64,000 nucleotides of DNA from Thermophilibacter provencensis (GTDB lineage Bacteria > Actinomycetota > Coriobacteriia > Coriobacteriales > Atopobiaceae). The notes under the pieces are model-generated. The model made no database searches and was not told the DNA's origin. It was given only the letters and a program-made list of their open reading frames with translations. How positions within the stretch are numbered: position 1 is the stretch's first letter; each line of letters opens with the position of its first letter. Positions 23,137-32,979 of the stretch are shown piece by piece. The stretch covers positions 222,634 through 286,633 of the forward strand of contig NZ_JAUDEA010000002.1 in assembly GCF_030372065.1 (NCBI RefSeq), written 5' to 3'. The position numbers and the translations under genes were made by a program.

Positions 23137-23454
23137 CTAGCGATGACGGGCGTCGAGCTCGCCGGCAAGCTCGCCAATGGTGACGCCGTAGCGCTCCAGG
23201 GTGACGAGCAGGTGGTAGACGAGGTCGGCCGCCTCGTAGCGAATGTGGTCGTGGTCGTTGTCCTTGCAGGCGAGCGCGACCTCGGTGGCCTCCTCGGTCA
23301 CCTTCTTGAGGAGCGTGTCCTCGGGGCCCTGCAGAAGACGTGCGGTGTAGGACGTCTCGGGCGACGCGCCGCGCCTGCCGCGGATGACAGACGCGAGGCC
23401 CTCGAGCGTCTCGCCGATGCGGCCGTCCTGCACGTTGGCAGTTCTCTCTCCCAT
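23137..23454 (-). CDS. hisE: phosphoribosyl-ATP pyrophosphatase
   Basis: A 105-residue MazG-like pyrophosphohydrolase, step 2 of histidine synthesis (PR-ATP to PR-AMP). The all-helical core has the metal-binding motif KKVTEEATEVALACKDND and later YEAADLVYHLLV. Length matches stand-alone HisE. The ATG at 23454 is followed by family-like residues. It is transcribed after hisI, but a long palindrome (about 23499-23612) separates the two. Confidence 0.95.
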   Translation of the reverse strand: MGERTANVQDGRIGETLEGLASVIRGRRGASPETSYTARLLQGPEDTLLKKVTEEATEVALACKDNDHDHIRYEAADLVYHLLVTLERYGVTIGELAGELDARHR

Positions 23455-23498
23455 ATGCCCTCCATAAGGCTAATGCGCGACGGTGCGGTGATGACAAA

Positions 23499-23612
23499 GG
23501 TGACAGGGTTGACAAAGGTGACAGGGTAGATTGTCACCATAGAACCCATGGTGACAATCTACCCTGTCACCTTTGTCAACAATCTACCCTGTCACCTTTG
23601 TCAACCCTGTCA
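23499..23612. repeat. TGACAAAGGTGACAGGG-type palindrome between hisI and hisE
   Basis: Inner arms 23509-23540 and 23548-23579 are perfect reverse complements over 32 bases with a 7-base loop. The right side then carries a second copy of the half-unit to about 23606, and the left side carries a partial one from 23491, so alternative pairings exist. The hisI stop codon (23610-23612) lies within the repeat's outer edge. Confidence 0.85.
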
Positions 23613-23999
23613 CCCGCGGCCCTCCTGAGTCAGTTTACGGTAGAAGCAGCTGCGGTGCCCGGTGTGGCATGCCGGCCCGGGCGAGTCCACCACCACGAGC
23701 AGCGTGTCGGCGTCGCAGTCCACGAGCACGCGCCTCACGCGCTGAACGTTACCGCTCGTAGCACCCTTGTTCCAAAGCTCCTGACGGCTGCGGCTCCAGA
23801 ACCAGGTGGTTCCCGTCTCCAGGGTAAGACGCAGCGACTCCCTGCTCATCCACGCGACCATGAGCACCTCGCCGGAGCCCTCCTGCTGGACGACAGCGGG
23901 CACGAGGCCCCGCTCGTCAAAGCGGACGCCCGCGGCGTCGGGGGCCAGGGGCTCAAGGCGCTCGCCCGCGTAGGTATAATCGTGCTCGCACGTGGTCAC
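23610..23999 (-). CDS. hisI: phosphoribosyl-AMP cyclohydrolase
   Basis: A 129-residue HisI, step 3 of histidine synthesis, opening the adenine ring of PR-AMP. Visible features are [17 protein letters not shown], the [17 protein letters not shown] loop, the metal Asp cluster VDCDADTLL and the zinc Cys motif [12 protein letters not shown]. Length is typical for a stand-alone enzyme. It is the first gene of the leftward hisI-hisE-ligase-femX-uvrC run and is divergent from the FAD oxidoreductase at 24054. Confidence 0.95.
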   Translation of the reverse strand: MTTCEHDYTYAGERLEPLAPDAAGVRFDERGLVPAVVQQEGSGEVLMVAWMSRESLRLTLETGTTWFWSRSRQELWNKGATSGNVQRVRRVLVDCDADTLLVVVDSPGPACHTGHRSCFYRKLTQEGRG

Positions 24000-24053
24000 G
24001 ACGTCCTCCGTTCTTCCGACCCCTCACTTTACTACAAGCGCAAGGAGCATCAG

Positions 24054-25604
24054 ATGGCATGCGAGAAGGCGGCACCAAGCTGTGACGTGCTCGTGGTGGG
24101 CGCGGGCATCGCGGGGTGCGAGGCGGCCCTCGCCGCGGCGGAGTCTGGTGCGCGCGTCCTTCTCGCAAGCGCGGGCAAGACCTTCTCTGGCTCGAGCTTC
24201 TTCCCGGGAACGTGGGGCCTCGGCCTTGTGGGCCCAAACGGCGAGAAGGACGAGGACGACTTCGTAAAGACGATTCTTGAGGTTGGGCGTGGCATGGCGG
24301 TGCCCGAGCTCGCGCGGGCCCTCGTCCGCGGCGTGGCGCCGGCGATTTCTCGACTCGAAGAGCGCGGCGTTGAGCTTCGCGGCGCGGACAACCCCGATGA
24401 GCGTGACTTCATCCCCTGCTTTGATCGCACGTGCCGCCGCTGGCACGGGCTTGGCCGCGAGTCGTATCGCAGCGCGACCGAGGCGGCACTCGCCCGGGCG
24501 GGCGTCACAACGCTCCCCCGCCACGAGCTTCTCGACCTGGTGGAGGAAGACGGCCGCGTATGCGGTGCCGTCCTCTCCAGCTTGAGCGACGGCACCGCGC
24601 GGGTGATGAGCGCCGGCGCGGTAATCCTGGCGACGGGTGGCTTTGGCGGGCTCTTCTCGCGCACCCTCATCATGCCCGACGTGACGGGCACCGCAGCCGC
24701 AGTCGCGCTGCGTCACGGCGCACGCCTCATCAACATCGAGTTCATCCAGATCATGCCCGGCCTCGTGGAGCCGGTGAGAAACGTCGTCTTCAACGAGCGG
24801 ACGTTCCGCTACGCGCACGTTGAGGGGTTTGACGCGCCAGACGCAGCCGAGCTGCTCGACTCGCGCGGCGGGCACGGCCCCTTCACGGCAAGCCTCCCGG
24901 ATTGCGTGGTCGATCTTTCGCTTGCCGCCGCGGGAGAGCGGGGCGCGGCGGTGAGCTACGACCTTCCAGGGCACCTGCCAGAGTTCATGCAGACGTACTT
25001 CTCGTGGTTTGAGGATGCGTTTGGAAGGCGCCCAGACGAGGGCCTGCGCATCGCCCCATACGCCCATGCCTCCAACGGAGGAATCCTCGTTGACGAGCAC
25101 GGCTTCACCGGCGTGCCCGGGCTCTACGCCTGCGGCGAGGCTACCGGCGGCATGCACGGGGCCGACCGCATCGGCGGCCTCTCGAGCGCAAACGGCCTGG
25201 TCTTTGGTCACGCCGCCGGTCGCGCAGCCGCCGCTTCCCGCCCCACACGTGATGAAAAGGGACTGTCACTTTTCAACGCCTGGAAGATGGACCTCCGCGA
25301 GCTGAGGAGCGCCATGGACGAGCACTGCCTGCTCGGGCGCACGAAGGATGGGCTTCGCGAGATGAGCCGCGTCCTCAACACGCTGGACGAGAAGAACGCG
25401 CGGGTCAAGTCTGCCCATGCGGCAAACTCGATCCTCTCGGCACGAGCCCTCGTCGCCGCCATGCTCGCCCGCACGGAGAGCCGCGGCGCCCACTATCGCG
25501 CGGACTTCCCCCACGAGGACCCCGCCCAGGCGCGTCCGCTCGTCGTCAGGCTCGGCAAAGACGGACGTCCCGTGGCGGAGCCGCTCGCCACGTCGTTGGC
25601 GTAA
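24054..25604 (+). CDS. FAD-dependent oxidoreductase, L-aspartate oxidase/fumarate reductase type
   Basis: A 516-residue flavoprotein of the NadB/SdhA/FrdA superfamily. The N-terminal dinucleotide fold reads VLVVGAGIAGCEAALAAAES, an internal strand is VILATGGFGG, and the FAD-binding end motif is GLYACGEATGGMHGADRIGG. A capping domain lies between, and a helical tail follows. It could be an L-aspartate oxidase or another dicarboxylate or alpha-keto reductase; substrate residues were not resolved. The ATG at 24054 follows AAGGAG. A TATAAT at 23975-23980, inside hisI, may be its promoter. It lies alone on the plus strand between hisF and hisI, and no nadA or nadC is nearby. Confidence 0.8.
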   Translation: MACEKAAPSCDVLVVGAGIAGCEAALAAAESGARVLLASAGKTFSGSSFFPGTWGLGLVGPNGEKDEDDFVKTILEVGRGMAVPELARALVRGVAPAISRLEERGVELRGADNPDERDFIPCFDRTCRRWHGLGRESYRSATEAALARAGVTTLPRHELLDLVEEDGRVCGAVLSSLSDGTARVMSAGAVILATGGFGGLFSRTLIMPDVTGTAAAVALRHGARLINIEFIQIMPGLVEPVRNVVFNERTFRYAHVEGFDAPDAAELLDSRGGHGPFTASLPDCVVDLSLAAAGERGAAVSYDLPGHLPEFMQTYFSWFEDAFGRRPDEGLRIAPYAHASNGGILVDEHGFTGVPGLYACGEATGGMHGADRIGGLSSANGLVFGHAAGRAAAASRPTRDEKGLSLFNAWKMDLRELRSAMDEHCLLGRTKDGLREMSRVLNTLDEKNARVKSAHAANSILSARALVAAMLARTESRGAHYRADFPHEDPAQARPLVVRLGKDGRPVAEPLATSLA

Positions 25605-25758
25605 GCGTGGACCCAACGCCCCGCTTTAGAGAACTTGTGGCAAATCGAAATCACCGAGTGCGCAGGAATCGAAGAAAAGAGCCTGCAAGAGGCCCGTTAT
25701 TCTCGATTGCAGCACGCTCGGCAAAATGAGGTCTGGCGAGAAGGGCGGACAGACGAGG

Positions 25759-26526
25759 CTAGAAGTCCAGGCGCACGGGGATGCCCTGACTGGCCATGTA
25801 CTCCTTGACCTGGCGGATGGTGAAGGTGCCAAAGTGGAAGACGCTCGCGGCGAGAACCGCGTCCGCCTCGCCCTCGATGATGCCCTCGGCAAAGTGCTCG
25901 AGCGTGCCCACGCCACCCGAGGCGATCACCGGAATGGGCACGGCGCGCGCCACGGCACGGGTGAGCGCGAGGTCAAAGCCGTCCTTGGTGCCGTCGCGGT
26001 CCATGCTCGTGAGCAGGATCTCGCCGGCGCCACGACGGGCCGCCTCGGTCGCCCACTCCACGGCATCGATGCCCGTAGCCACACGGCCGCCCGCGAGGTA
26101 GACCTCCCACTTGTCGGCCTTGCCCACGCGCTTGGCGTCGATCGCGCAGATGACAGCCTGGGAGCCAAAGGCGCTCGCGGCGGCCGTGAGCAGGGACGGC
26201 TCGCGCACGGCGGCGGAGTTGAGCGAGACCTTGTCCGATCCCGCGGCGATCATCTGCCGACATCCCGCCACGTCGCGAAAGCCCCCGCCCACCGTGAAGG
26301 GGATGCGCAGCTCGGCGGCGGCGCGGGCCGCGAGGTCGATCGTGGTGGCTCGGTCATCCGAGGTTGCCGTGATGTCCAGAAAGACGACCTCGTCGGCGCC
26401 CTCGCGGTCGTAGGCGCGCGCAAGCTCCACCGGGTCGCCAGCGTCGCGCAGGTCGACAAAGTTGACGCCCTTCACCACGCGCCCGTTGTGAACGTCCAGG
26501 CAGGGGATGACTCGTTTGGTGAGCAT
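25759..26526 (-). CDS. hisF: imidazole glycerol phosphate synthase, cyclase subunit
   Basis: A 255-residue half-barrel-duplicated TIM protein that closes the imidazole ring using ammonia from HisH. The start [22 protein letters not shown] carries the catalytic Asp11. [17 protein letters not shown] and [13 protein letters not shown] are phosphate-binding loops. The ATG at 26526 is chosen because the family begins there; the longer frame upstream has no matching residues. It is the last gene of the hisZG-to-hisF run but is separated from hisA by a 143-base inverted repeat element. Confidence 0.95.
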   Translation of the reverse strand: MLTKRVIPCLDVHNGRVVKGVNFVDLRDAGDPVELARAYDREGADEVVFLDITATSDDRATTIDLAARAAAELRIPFTVGGGFRDVAGCRQMIAAGSDKVSLNSAAVREPSLLTAAASAFGSQAVICAIDAKRVGKADKWEVYLAGGRVATGIDAVEWATEAARRGAGEILLTSMDRDGTKDGFDLALTRAVARAVPIPVIASGGVGTLEHFAEGIIEGEADAVLAASVFHFGTFTIRQVKEYMASQGIPVRLDF

Positions 26527-26901
26527 GTGGCGTCCTTTCGCTCTGGTCGGGCCTTGCCGCACGGTAACCTCATTGGCAAGGTTACCGCGAAAATCTCACC
26601 CCTGGGCACATCGCCCCCGGGTCGTAACAGTGGAACCAGTCCTGGCGACCATCACGATTGCAGGCAATGGGAGAGCCGCGCTACCTGAGGAAGTCTTCTT
26701 TTGCTCGTTTTGGGCAACATTTTTGATATTCGGCATACACCTGACGGCCTCAATAAGACTCCGCATTGGAAAACCCCAGATAAAAAGGTCGAGGGAGCCC
26801 GGGTTCCCGCATCAGGTGTATGTCGAATATCAAAAATGTTGCCCAAAACTCGGAGAATGCGACAGGGCAAAGGACAACGTGGGACGAGAAGGACAACGTA
26901 G
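26527..26901. other. 375-base gap between hisA and hisF
   Basis: No gene here. It contains the TTTTGGGCAA-type inverted repeat (26707-26849). It should also hold either the read-through leader or a separate promoter for hisF; I saw no convincing promoter. Confidence 0.45.
26707..26849. repeat. TTTTGGGCAA-type inverted repeat with 40-base arms
   Basis: Arms 26707-26746 and 26810-26849 are complementary with 38 of 40 matches. Both outer ends read GTTTTGGGCAACATTTTTGAT. A 63-base centre contains a smaller stem around GAGCCCGGGTTC. The element sits inside the histidine run between hisA and hisF. Confidence 0.85.
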
Positions 26902-27636
26902 CTACCGGCACGCAGCGAGGGCGTCCTCAAGCGAGAAGGACCCTTCGTAGAGGGCGCGTCCGGTGATGGCGCCCTCCACCACGTCCGGCCCGAGCGCCGA
27001 AAGCGCGCGCAGGTCGTCCAGGCTCGCGATGCCGCCCGAGGCCACCACGGGAAAGCCCGCGACCTCGGCGATGCGGCGGTACGCCCCCGCGTCAACGCCG
27101 CAGCGCATGCCGTCGCGCGCCACGTCGGTAAAGACGAGATGGCGATATCCCAGCTCGGCAAGGCGCGCCACGAGCTCGTCGGCGGCAAGGGCCGCTCCCT
27201 CGCGCCAGCCGTTCACGCGCACCTCTCCCCCGCGGGCGGCAACGTCGGCCACGACGAGCTCGCCAAACGTTCGCGCAGCCTCGGCGGCGAACGCGGGGTC
27301 GCGCACCAGCGCCGTCCCAATGGCAACGCGGCGCACGCCAAGGCCCGCAAGGCGCTCGACCGCCGCCATGGAGCGCACGCCGCCGCCTGCGTCCACCGAG
27401 ACGCCCTCGACCGCGCAGATCGCGCGAATGGCGGCATCGTTGGCCGTGCGGGCCGCCTCGTCCTCCTCGAGCGTTGCCGAGAGGTCGACCACGTGAACCC
27501 ACTCGGCGCCGGCGTCACGGAACTTCTCGGCAACCGAGACCGGATCGCTCGAGTAGACGTCCATGTGTGCGCGATCTCCTCGGGCGAGACGGACGACCCG
27601 CCCGCCCACGAGGTCGATCGCCGGAAAGAGAATCAT
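26902..27636 (-). CDS. hisA: phosphoribosylformimino-5-aminoimidazole carboxamide ribotide isomerase
   Basis: A 244-residue TIM-barrel isomerase, step 4 of histidine synthesis. It begins ILFPAIDLVGGRVVRLARGD with the catalytic Asp8. The second catalytic Asp is in VFTDVARDGM, and phosphate loops are VDAGGGVRS and VVASGGIAS. Its start overlaps the hisH stop by 4 bases (ATGA), so it is translationally coupled. Length is typical. Confidence 0.95.
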   Translation of the reverse strand: MILFPAIDLVGGRVVRLARGDRAHMDVYSSDPVSVAEKFRDAGAEWVHVVDLSATLEEDEAARTANDAAIRAICAVEGVSVDAGGGVRSMAAVERLAGLGVRRVAIGTALVRDPAFAAEAARTFGELVVADVAARGGEVRVNGWREGAALAADELVARLAELGYRHLVFTDVARDGMRCGVDAGAYRRIAEVAGFPVVASGGIASLDDLRALSALGPDVVEGAITGRALYEGSFSLEDALAACR

Positions 27637-28280
27637 CTGCCACCTCGCACGACGTCGACGAAGTTGGAGAGGATCTGCGCCCCCACAGCCGAGGACTTCT
27701 CGGGGTGGAACTGCACGCCAAAGACGTTGCCGTCCCAGACCGCCGAGGCAAAGCTCCTCACGTAGTGCGTGCGCGCGGCAACGACGCCCTGCTCAACGTC
27801 ATCGTCAAGGGCAAAGGAGTGCGTGAAGTAGACGTTTGCCCCCTCGGGCACGCCGCGGAAGAGCCGACACGCGCGACCTCTCGGCGTGAGGTGAATCTGG
27901 TCCCAGCCAACGTGCGGCACCTTGAGCCGCGTTGACTCCAGACGCGTGGCGGAGCCGGAGAAGACGCCGAGGCCCTCCTCCCACGAGCCGTCGCTCGTCT
28001 CGCTGCCGCGCTCGAAGAGCAGCTGCAGGCCCAGGCAGATGCCCAGGAACGGCACGTCTCGGTCGATGGCAGAAAGAATCGCCTCCGCCTCGCCGCTCTC
28101 GCGCAGAAACGCCATCGCGTCGCCAAAGCTGCCCACGCCGGGAAGGACCACGCCCGAGGCATCGGCAATGACCGCCGGGTCGTCCGAGACCACGACCTCG
28201 CCGCCCGCGTCCGTGAGGCCGCGCTCAACGGAGCTCAGGTTGCCCTTGTGGTAGTCAACGATGACGATCCCGTGCGCCAT
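27633..28280 (-). CDS. hisH: imidazole glycerol phosphate synthase, glutaminase subunit
   Basis: A 215-residue class I glutamine amidotransferase that feeds ammonia to HisF. The oxyanion region is LPGVGSFGDAM, the nucleophile Cys is in FLGICLGLQLLF, and the His-Glu pair is in FGVQFHPEKSS. The start ATG shares a base with the hisB stop, and the end overlaps hisA by 4 bases. Its partner HisF is encoded downstream. Confidence 0.95.
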   Translation of the reverse strand: MAHGIVIVDYHKGNLSSVERGLTDAGGEVVVSDDPAVIADASGVVLPGVGSFGDAMAFLRESGEAEAILSAIDRDVPFLGICLGLQLLFERGSETSDGSWEEGLGVFSGSATRLESTRLKVPHVGWDQIHLTPRGRACRLFRGVPEGANVYFTHSFALDDDVEQGVVAARTHYVRSFASAVWDGNVFGVQFHPEKSSAVGAQILSNFVDVVRGGR

Positions 28281-28867
28281 CAGAGGCTCCCCTTGGTGGA
28301 GGGGACGCCCTCAACGCGAGGGTCGCTCTCCACGGCCTCGCGCAGGGCGCGCGCCGCGGCCTTGAACGTTGCCTCGATGATGTGGTGCGCATTCTCGCCG
28401 CAAACGAGCCGCAGGTGAAGGGTAATGCCCGCGTCACGGGCAAAGCCGGCAAAGAACTCATGGGCCAGCTCGGTATCAAACGTCCCCACCTTGTCCGGGC
28501 CGATTGGGACGTCCCAGAAGAGCTCCCCACGACCGGAGATGTCAACGGCGGCCATGACGAGCGCCTCGTCGAGCGGCACCATCACGCTTCCAAAGCGGCG
28601 GATGCCGCGCTTGTCGCCCAGCGCCTCGCGCAGGGCCTGGCCGAGCACGATGCCCGTGTCCTCGACGGTGTGGTGGTCGTCAACGTGCACGTCGCCCTTG
28701 GCACGCACGGTGAGGTCCACGAGCGAGTGGCGCGCCAGCGCGCAGAGCATGTGGTCAAAAAAGCCCACGCCCGTCTCCACGTCGGCGCTGCCGGTGCCGT
28801 CCAGGTCAACAAAGACCCCGATGTCGGTCTCGGACGTTGCGCGAACGACCTTTGCGGTCCTTGTCAT
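28280..28867 (-). CDS. hisB: imidazoleglycerol-phosphate dehydratase
   Basis: A 195-residue dehydratase of step 6 in histidine synthesis, the stand-alone form without a histidinol-phosphatase domain. Metal-binding motifs are [21 protein letters not shown] and the later [15 protein letters not shown]. The ATG at 28867 overlaps the hisC stop (ATGA); a longer upstream frame lacks family residues. A phosphatase for histidinol-phosphate is not visible in this cluster and must be encoded elsewhere or by a general HAD or PHP enzyme. Confidence 0.95.
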   Translation of the reverse strand: MTRTAKVVRATSETDIGVFVDLDGTGSADVETGVGFFDHMLCALARHSLVDLTVRAKGDVHVDDHHTVEDTGIVLGQALREALGDKRGIRRFGSVMVPLDEALVMAAVDISGRGELFWDVPIGPDKVGTFDTELAHEFFAGFARDAGITLHLRLVCGENAHHIIEATFKAAARALREAVESDPRVEGVPSTKGSL

Positions 28868-29940
28868 GCTTCCTCCCTCAAGATCGTGGCGAGCGCGTCG
28901 AGAAGTGCGTCGTTCTCGTCGCGCGTGCCGACGGAAAGCCTCAGGCACCCCTCAAGCCCCGGCGCGGAGCTGAAGTCGCGCACGAGGACGGAGTGCTCGT
29001 CGCGCAGGCGGCGCCGAACCTCGGCGGCTCGCGGCACGCGGGCGAGCACGAAGTTGGTGGCGGAGGGCCACGTGCGCACGCCCGCAAGGTTCGCAAGGCC
29101 CGCGATCAGGCGCTCCCGCTCGGAGACGATGTCCGAGATCACGGGCGCGAGCGCAGAGCGCGTCTCAACGGCAGCGAGGGCAACGGCCTGTGCCACCACG
29201 TCAACGGAGTATATCTGACGAACGGCGCCGAGCGCGTCGACGACGGCCGGGTTCGCCACGAGATAGCCAACGCGAAGGCCAGCGAGGCCAAACGCCTTGG
29301 AGAGGGTGCGCAGCACCATGAGGCGCGGGTTTGTCGCCACGAGGTCGACGACGCTCGAGCCCTCCGGGGCAAACTCAACGTAGGCCTCGTCCACGAGCAC
29401 GAGCGCGTCCGTCTCCGCGAGCAGGCGCTCAACCAGCGCGCGGTCAACGAGGTCGCCCGTGGGGTTGTTGGGCGAGGTGAGAATCACGAGCGCGGCGTCG
29501 CGTGCGGCAGCAACGAGCGCGTCCCCGTCAATCGAGAAGTCCTCGGCGTCGCGCCAGACGCCCGTCACGGGCGTCTCGCACATCGCGGCAAAGTTGGCGT
29601 ACTCGGCAAAGTCCGGCGGGCAGGTCACGAGCGTGCGCTCCGGCCCGCCAAAGGCAAAGAGTAGGTTGAAGAGCAGCTCGTCGCCGCCGTTGCCCACGCA
29701 GATGCGCTCGCGCGAGACGCCGTGGCGAGCGGCGAGGGCGTCGCGCAGGGCATTTGCCATGGGGTCCGGGTAGCGGTTGAGCGGCGTGGCGCGGAAGGCC
29801 GCACCAATGGCGGAGCGAACCTCCGCCGGCAGCTCATGGGTGTTCTCGTTGGCCGAGAGGTTCACGCGACACGGCGAGAAGGCGGGGTCGTACGGCTCGA
29901 AGGAGCGCAGCACGGGCCGCAGGCGATCGCTGGCGTCCAT
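28864..29940 (-). CDS. hisC: histidinol-phosphate aminotransferase
   Basis: A 358-residue PLP-dependent class I/II aminotransferase converting imidazole acetol-phosphate to histidinol-phosphate. Visible features are [13 protein letters not shown] at the substrate arm, [22 protein letters not shown], the cofactor Asp in [10 protein letters not shown], and the Schiff-base Lys in [16 protein letters not shown]. The ATG at 29940 lies 1 base beyond the hisD stop, and the end overlaps hisB. The first 33 codons of the longer open frame are low-complexity and were excluded. Confidence 0.93.
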   Translation of the reverse strand: MDASDRLRPVLRSFEPYDPAFSPCRVNLSANENTHELPAEVRSAIGAAFRATPLNRYPDPMANALRDALAARHGVSRERICVGNGGDELLFNLLFAFGGPERTLVTCPPDFAEYANFAAMCETPVTGVWRDAEDFSIDGDALVAAARDAALVILTSPNNPTGDLVDRALVERLLAETDALVLVDEAYVEFAPEGSSVVDLVATNPRLMVLRTLSKAFGLAGLRVGYLVANPAVVDALGAVRQIYSVDVVAQAVALAAVETRSALAPVISDIVSERERLIAGLANLAGVRTWPSATNFVLARVPRAAEVRRRLRDEHSVLVRDFSSAPGLEGCLRLSVGTRDENDALLDALATILREEA

Positions 29941-29941
29941 A

Positions 29942-31315
29942 TCAGTCCCCCAACGCCGCGACGGGGCTGTCCCCACGCAGCGCCTCGGGCCAGGCGACGC
30001 GGTGGACGTCATCGACGTCGAACGTGCCGCCCTCGGCAATGCGGCGGCGCAGGCCGACGGAGAGCGCGTGGGCCCAGAGGCCCTCGGCCTGGGCGAGCGT
30101 CTGCGCCGCGGGGGCGTCGGCGAGAAGCCCCTCGGGCGTGTAGCAGATCACGCTCGAGCGCTTCTGGAAGTCGTAGACGCCGAGCGGGTTTGCCCAGCGC
30201 GCGGTGCCGCCCGTGGGCAGCGTGTGGTTGGGACCGGCCACGTAGTCGCCCAGCGGCTCGGAGCTCCAGGCGCCCACGAAGATGGCCCCGGCGTTGCGCA
30301 CGCGGCCGAGAAGGGCCATGGCGTCCTCGCAGTGGAGCTCAAGGTGCTCGGGGGCCACCACGTTGACGGCGTCCACGGCGGCGTCCAGGGAGTCCGCAAC
30401 CACGATGACGCCGCGCTCGTCGAGGCTCGTGCGGGTGATTTTCTCGCGCGGGCTCTGCGAGACGAGGCGCTCAACGGCCACGAGCACGCGCTCCGGAAGC
30501 TCGGCGTCGCAGGTCACGAGGTAGCAGCTCGCCATCGGGTCGTGCTCAGCCTGCGCCATGAGGTCTGCCGCAACCACCACGGGGTCCGCCGTGGCATCGG
30601 CGAGCACGCAGACCTCAGAGGGGCCGGCCACCATGTCGATGCCCACGTCACCGGAGACGTAGCGCTTGGCGGCGGCCACGTAGGCGTTGCCGGGGCCCAC
30701 GATCTTCTCGACGGCCGGGATGGTCTCGGTGCCGTACGCCACCGCGGCGATGGCCTGCGCTCCGCCCACGGCGTAGACCTCGTCCACGCCCGCGAGCGCC
30801 GCGGCGGCAAGCGTGTAGGCGGAAAGCGAGCCGTCGCGCTGCGGCGGCGTCACCATGACCACGCGCTCCACACCCGCCACCTTGGCGGGGATCGTGTCCA
30901 TGAGCACGGTGGAGGGGTACTGCGCGCGCCCGCCGGGCACGTAGACGGCGGCGGAGGCAACCGGGCTCACCTTCACGCCGAGCATCGTGCCGTCGGCGCG
31001 GGTGGTGAACCATGACTGCTCGCGCTCGCGCTCGTGGAAGTCTCGAATCTGGTCGCGTGCCTGCTTGAGCGCAGCGAGAAACTCAGGGCTCACGAGGTCG
31101 AGCGCGCCGGCGACCACCTCGTCGGGCACGCGAAACTCCTCCGGGCATGAGCCGTCAAAGCGAAGGCAGTACTCGCGCACGGCCGCGTCGCCGCGCTCGC
31201 GCACGTCGTCCACGATCTTCTCGGCAGTGGATATCACGTCCGCCGGCAGGACGCCGGAGCGGTCGAGGTCCGCCTGCGTGAGGCGACGCCCCCCGGAAAG
31301 CTCCACCCTTCTCAT
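29942..31315 (-). CDS. hisD: histidinol dehydrogenase
   Basis: A 457-residue zinc enzyme catalysing the last two oxidations, histidinol to histidine with two NAD. Family motifs are VPGGRAQYPSTVLM, GGAQAIAAVAYGTE, the VGPGNAYVAAAKR loop, DMVAGPSEVCVLAD, and the zinc/catalytic region AEHDPMASC with APEHLEL and GPNHTLPTGGTARW. The start overlaps the hisZG stop by 4 bases. It is the second gene of the operon. Confidence 0.95.
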   Translation of the reverse strand: MRRVELSGGRRLTQADLDRSGVLPADVISTAEKIVDDVRERGDAAVREYCLRFDGSCPEEFRVPDEVVAGALDLVSPEFLAALKQARDQIRDFHEREREQSWFTTRADGTMLGVKVSPVASAAVYVPGGRAQYPSTVLMDTIPAKVAGVERVVMVTPPQRDGSLSAYTLAAAALAGVDEVYAVGGAQAIAAVAYGTETIPAVEKIVGPGNAYVAAAKRYVSGDVGIDMVAGPSEVCVLADATADPVVVAADLMAQAEHDPMASCYLVTCDAELPERVLVAVERLVSQSPREKITRTSLDERGVIVVADSLDAAVDAVNVVAPEHLELHCEDAMALLGRVRNAGAIFVGAWSSEPLGDYVAGPNHTLPTGGTARWANPLGVYDFQKRSSVICYTPEGLLADAPAAQTLAQAEGLWAHALSVGLRRRIAEGGTFDVDDVHRVAWPEALRGDSPVAALGD

Positions 31316-32979
31316 GACTCACTCCCCCTTCCGACCTCGGCGAGACGAGCGGCGAGATCGCGGATTCTCCTGTCACAGCGATACGCGGCGGGCCCTGCGA
31401 AGAAGCGCGCCGTGCACTCCATGACCTCGTCGACGATCACGAGGTCGTTCTCGGCGAGCGTGGTGCCCGTGGCGGTGATGTCCACGATGCGGTCCGCCAT
31501 GCCCACGATGGGGCCGAGCTCGATGTTGCCGTGGAGCGTCACGATGTCCACCTGCTGGCCGATCGAGTCGTAGTAGCCCTGCGTGATGCGCGGGTACTTG
31601 GTCGCAACGCGCACCGTCCCGCGCCAGGCGTAGTTGCGCTCCGCCTCGCCGGCGCGCGAGGCGGGCTCGGCCACCACGAAGCGGCAGCCGCCGTAGCAAA
31701 GGTCAACGAGCTGCAGCAGGTCGAGGTTGGCCTCGATGAGCGAGTCCTTGCCGCAGATGCCGCAGTCGGCCCCGCCATGCCCCACAAACGCAGGGGCGTC
31801 CTGGGCGCGCACGATGACGTACTCGACGTCGCCCTCGCGCACGACGAGCCGGCGCCCGGGGTGCTCGAGCTCTGCCACGGGAAGCCCCGCCGCCTCGAGC
31901 GCGCGCACCGTGTCGCCAAAGAGTGAGCCCTTGGGGACGGCTATGCGCAGGGGGCGCTCCGCCAGGCGCACGCCCGGCGTGACCACGCCCGACTCGCCCG
32001 GCTCGCCGAGGACCTCTTGGAGACGCTCGAGTGAGAGCGCAAAGCCGCAGGCCGCAAGTCCTTCTCGCCCCAAGTTGGCGAGCACCGCGTCATAGCGGCC
32101 GCCCGAGGCAAGGCTCGCGGCAATGCCCTCCGCGTACCCTTTGAAGATGATGCCCGTGTAGTAGTCAAACGAGTTGATGATCGAGAAGTCAAAGGAGAGG
32201 CGACCCTGCTCAAAGAGGTCCGCGAGGTCGCGCGCTAGCGCGGAGAGCTCGGCGGTCCCGCGACGGTCGGCCGCAACACCCGCCTCGGCGAGAAGCGCGT
32301 CGAGCCGCGCGATGACCTCGACTCCCCCGCCCATGCGGCAGAGCTCGTGGATGGCCCGCGCCGCTGCCGGGGAAAGCCCGGGCGTGACGGAGATGAGCTC
32401 GTCAAGCGTCACGAGGTCAGAGTCGTGCACGAGCGAGAGCACCCGCTCGCGGAAGTCCGCCGTGGGCGCGCAGGCTTCGAGAAGGGCGGTGAGCGGCGTC
32501 ACCGAGCCAAACACGATGCGCCAGTCCGGCACCTCGAGCGCCGTGAGCGCCTCGGCGAGCAGGCGCACGACCTCGACCTCCGCCGCGGCGCCGTCCTCTC
32601 CCACCAGCTCGACGCCGAGCTGCGTGAACTGACGGGGCTGCCCGCGCAGCGACTGCTCCTCGCGCACCACCGGCGCGCTGTAGCGAAAGCGCGCTGGGAG
32701 GTCCCCCGCACCCACGCGGCCCGCAACGAGGCGCGCCACGGGAAGGGTGAGGTCCGGGCGGAGCATGAGCAGGGTACCGTCCGCGTCAAAGAGCTGGAAC
32801 GGGGAGTCCTTGATGCGTCCGCCCCGCTCGAGCACGGCGCGGTCCTCGAGCAGCGGCGTCTCCACGGGCAGGTAGCCATGGGACGAGAAGCACGAGCGCA
32901 CGACGTCCGTGATGCGCTCGCGCGCGAGCGCCTCCTGCGGAAGGATGTCTCGAAAGCCCCTGGGCGTGCCAGCTCTCAC
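31312..32979 (-). CDS. hisZG: fused HisZ-HisG: ATP phosphoribosyltransferase with its regulatory subunit
   Basis: A 555-residue fusion of two proteins that are normally separate. Residues about 1-340 are HisZ, a class II HisRS-like regulatory domain: TPRGFRDILPQEA, LMLRPDLTLPVARLV, then FRYSAPVVREEQ and INSFDYYTGIIFKGY. Residues about 345-550 are the short-form HisG catalytic domain: LRIAVPKGSLFGDT, GADCGICGKDSLIE, then ATKYPRITQGYY and VDITATGTTLAENDL. It catalyses the first step, ATP + PRPP to PR-ATP, under histidine control. The start is a GTG at 32979 after GGAGAGGGG. It is the first gene of the operon and follows a promoter with an 18-base palindrome. The frame is open throughout the join, so it is not two genes. 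Confidence 0.92.
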   Translation of the reverse strand: MRAGTPRGFRDILPQEALARERITDVVRSCFSSHGYLPVETPLLEDRAVLERGGRIKDSPFQLFDADGTLLMLRPDLTLPVARLVAGRVGAGDLPARFRYSAPVVREEQSLRGQPRQFTQLGVELVGEDGAAAEVEVVRLLAEALTALEVPDWRIVFGSVTPLTALLEACAPTADFRERVLSLVHDSDLVTLDELISVTPGLSPAAARAIHELCRMGGGVEVIARLDALLAEAGVAADRRGTAELSALARDLADLFEQGRLSFDFSIINSFDYYTGIIFKGYAEGIAASLASGGRYDAVLANLGREGLAACGFALSLERLQEVLGEPGESGVVTPGVRLAERPLRIAVPKGSLFGDTVRALEAAGLPVAELEHPGRRLVVREGDVEYVIVRAQDAPAFVGHGGADCGICGKDSLIEANLDLLQLVDLCYGGCRFVVAEPASRAGEAERNYAWRGTVRVATKYPRITQGYYDSIGQQVDIVTLHGNIELGPIVGMADRIVDITATGTTLAENDLVIVDEVMECTARFFAGPAAYRCDRRIRDLAARLAEVGRGSES

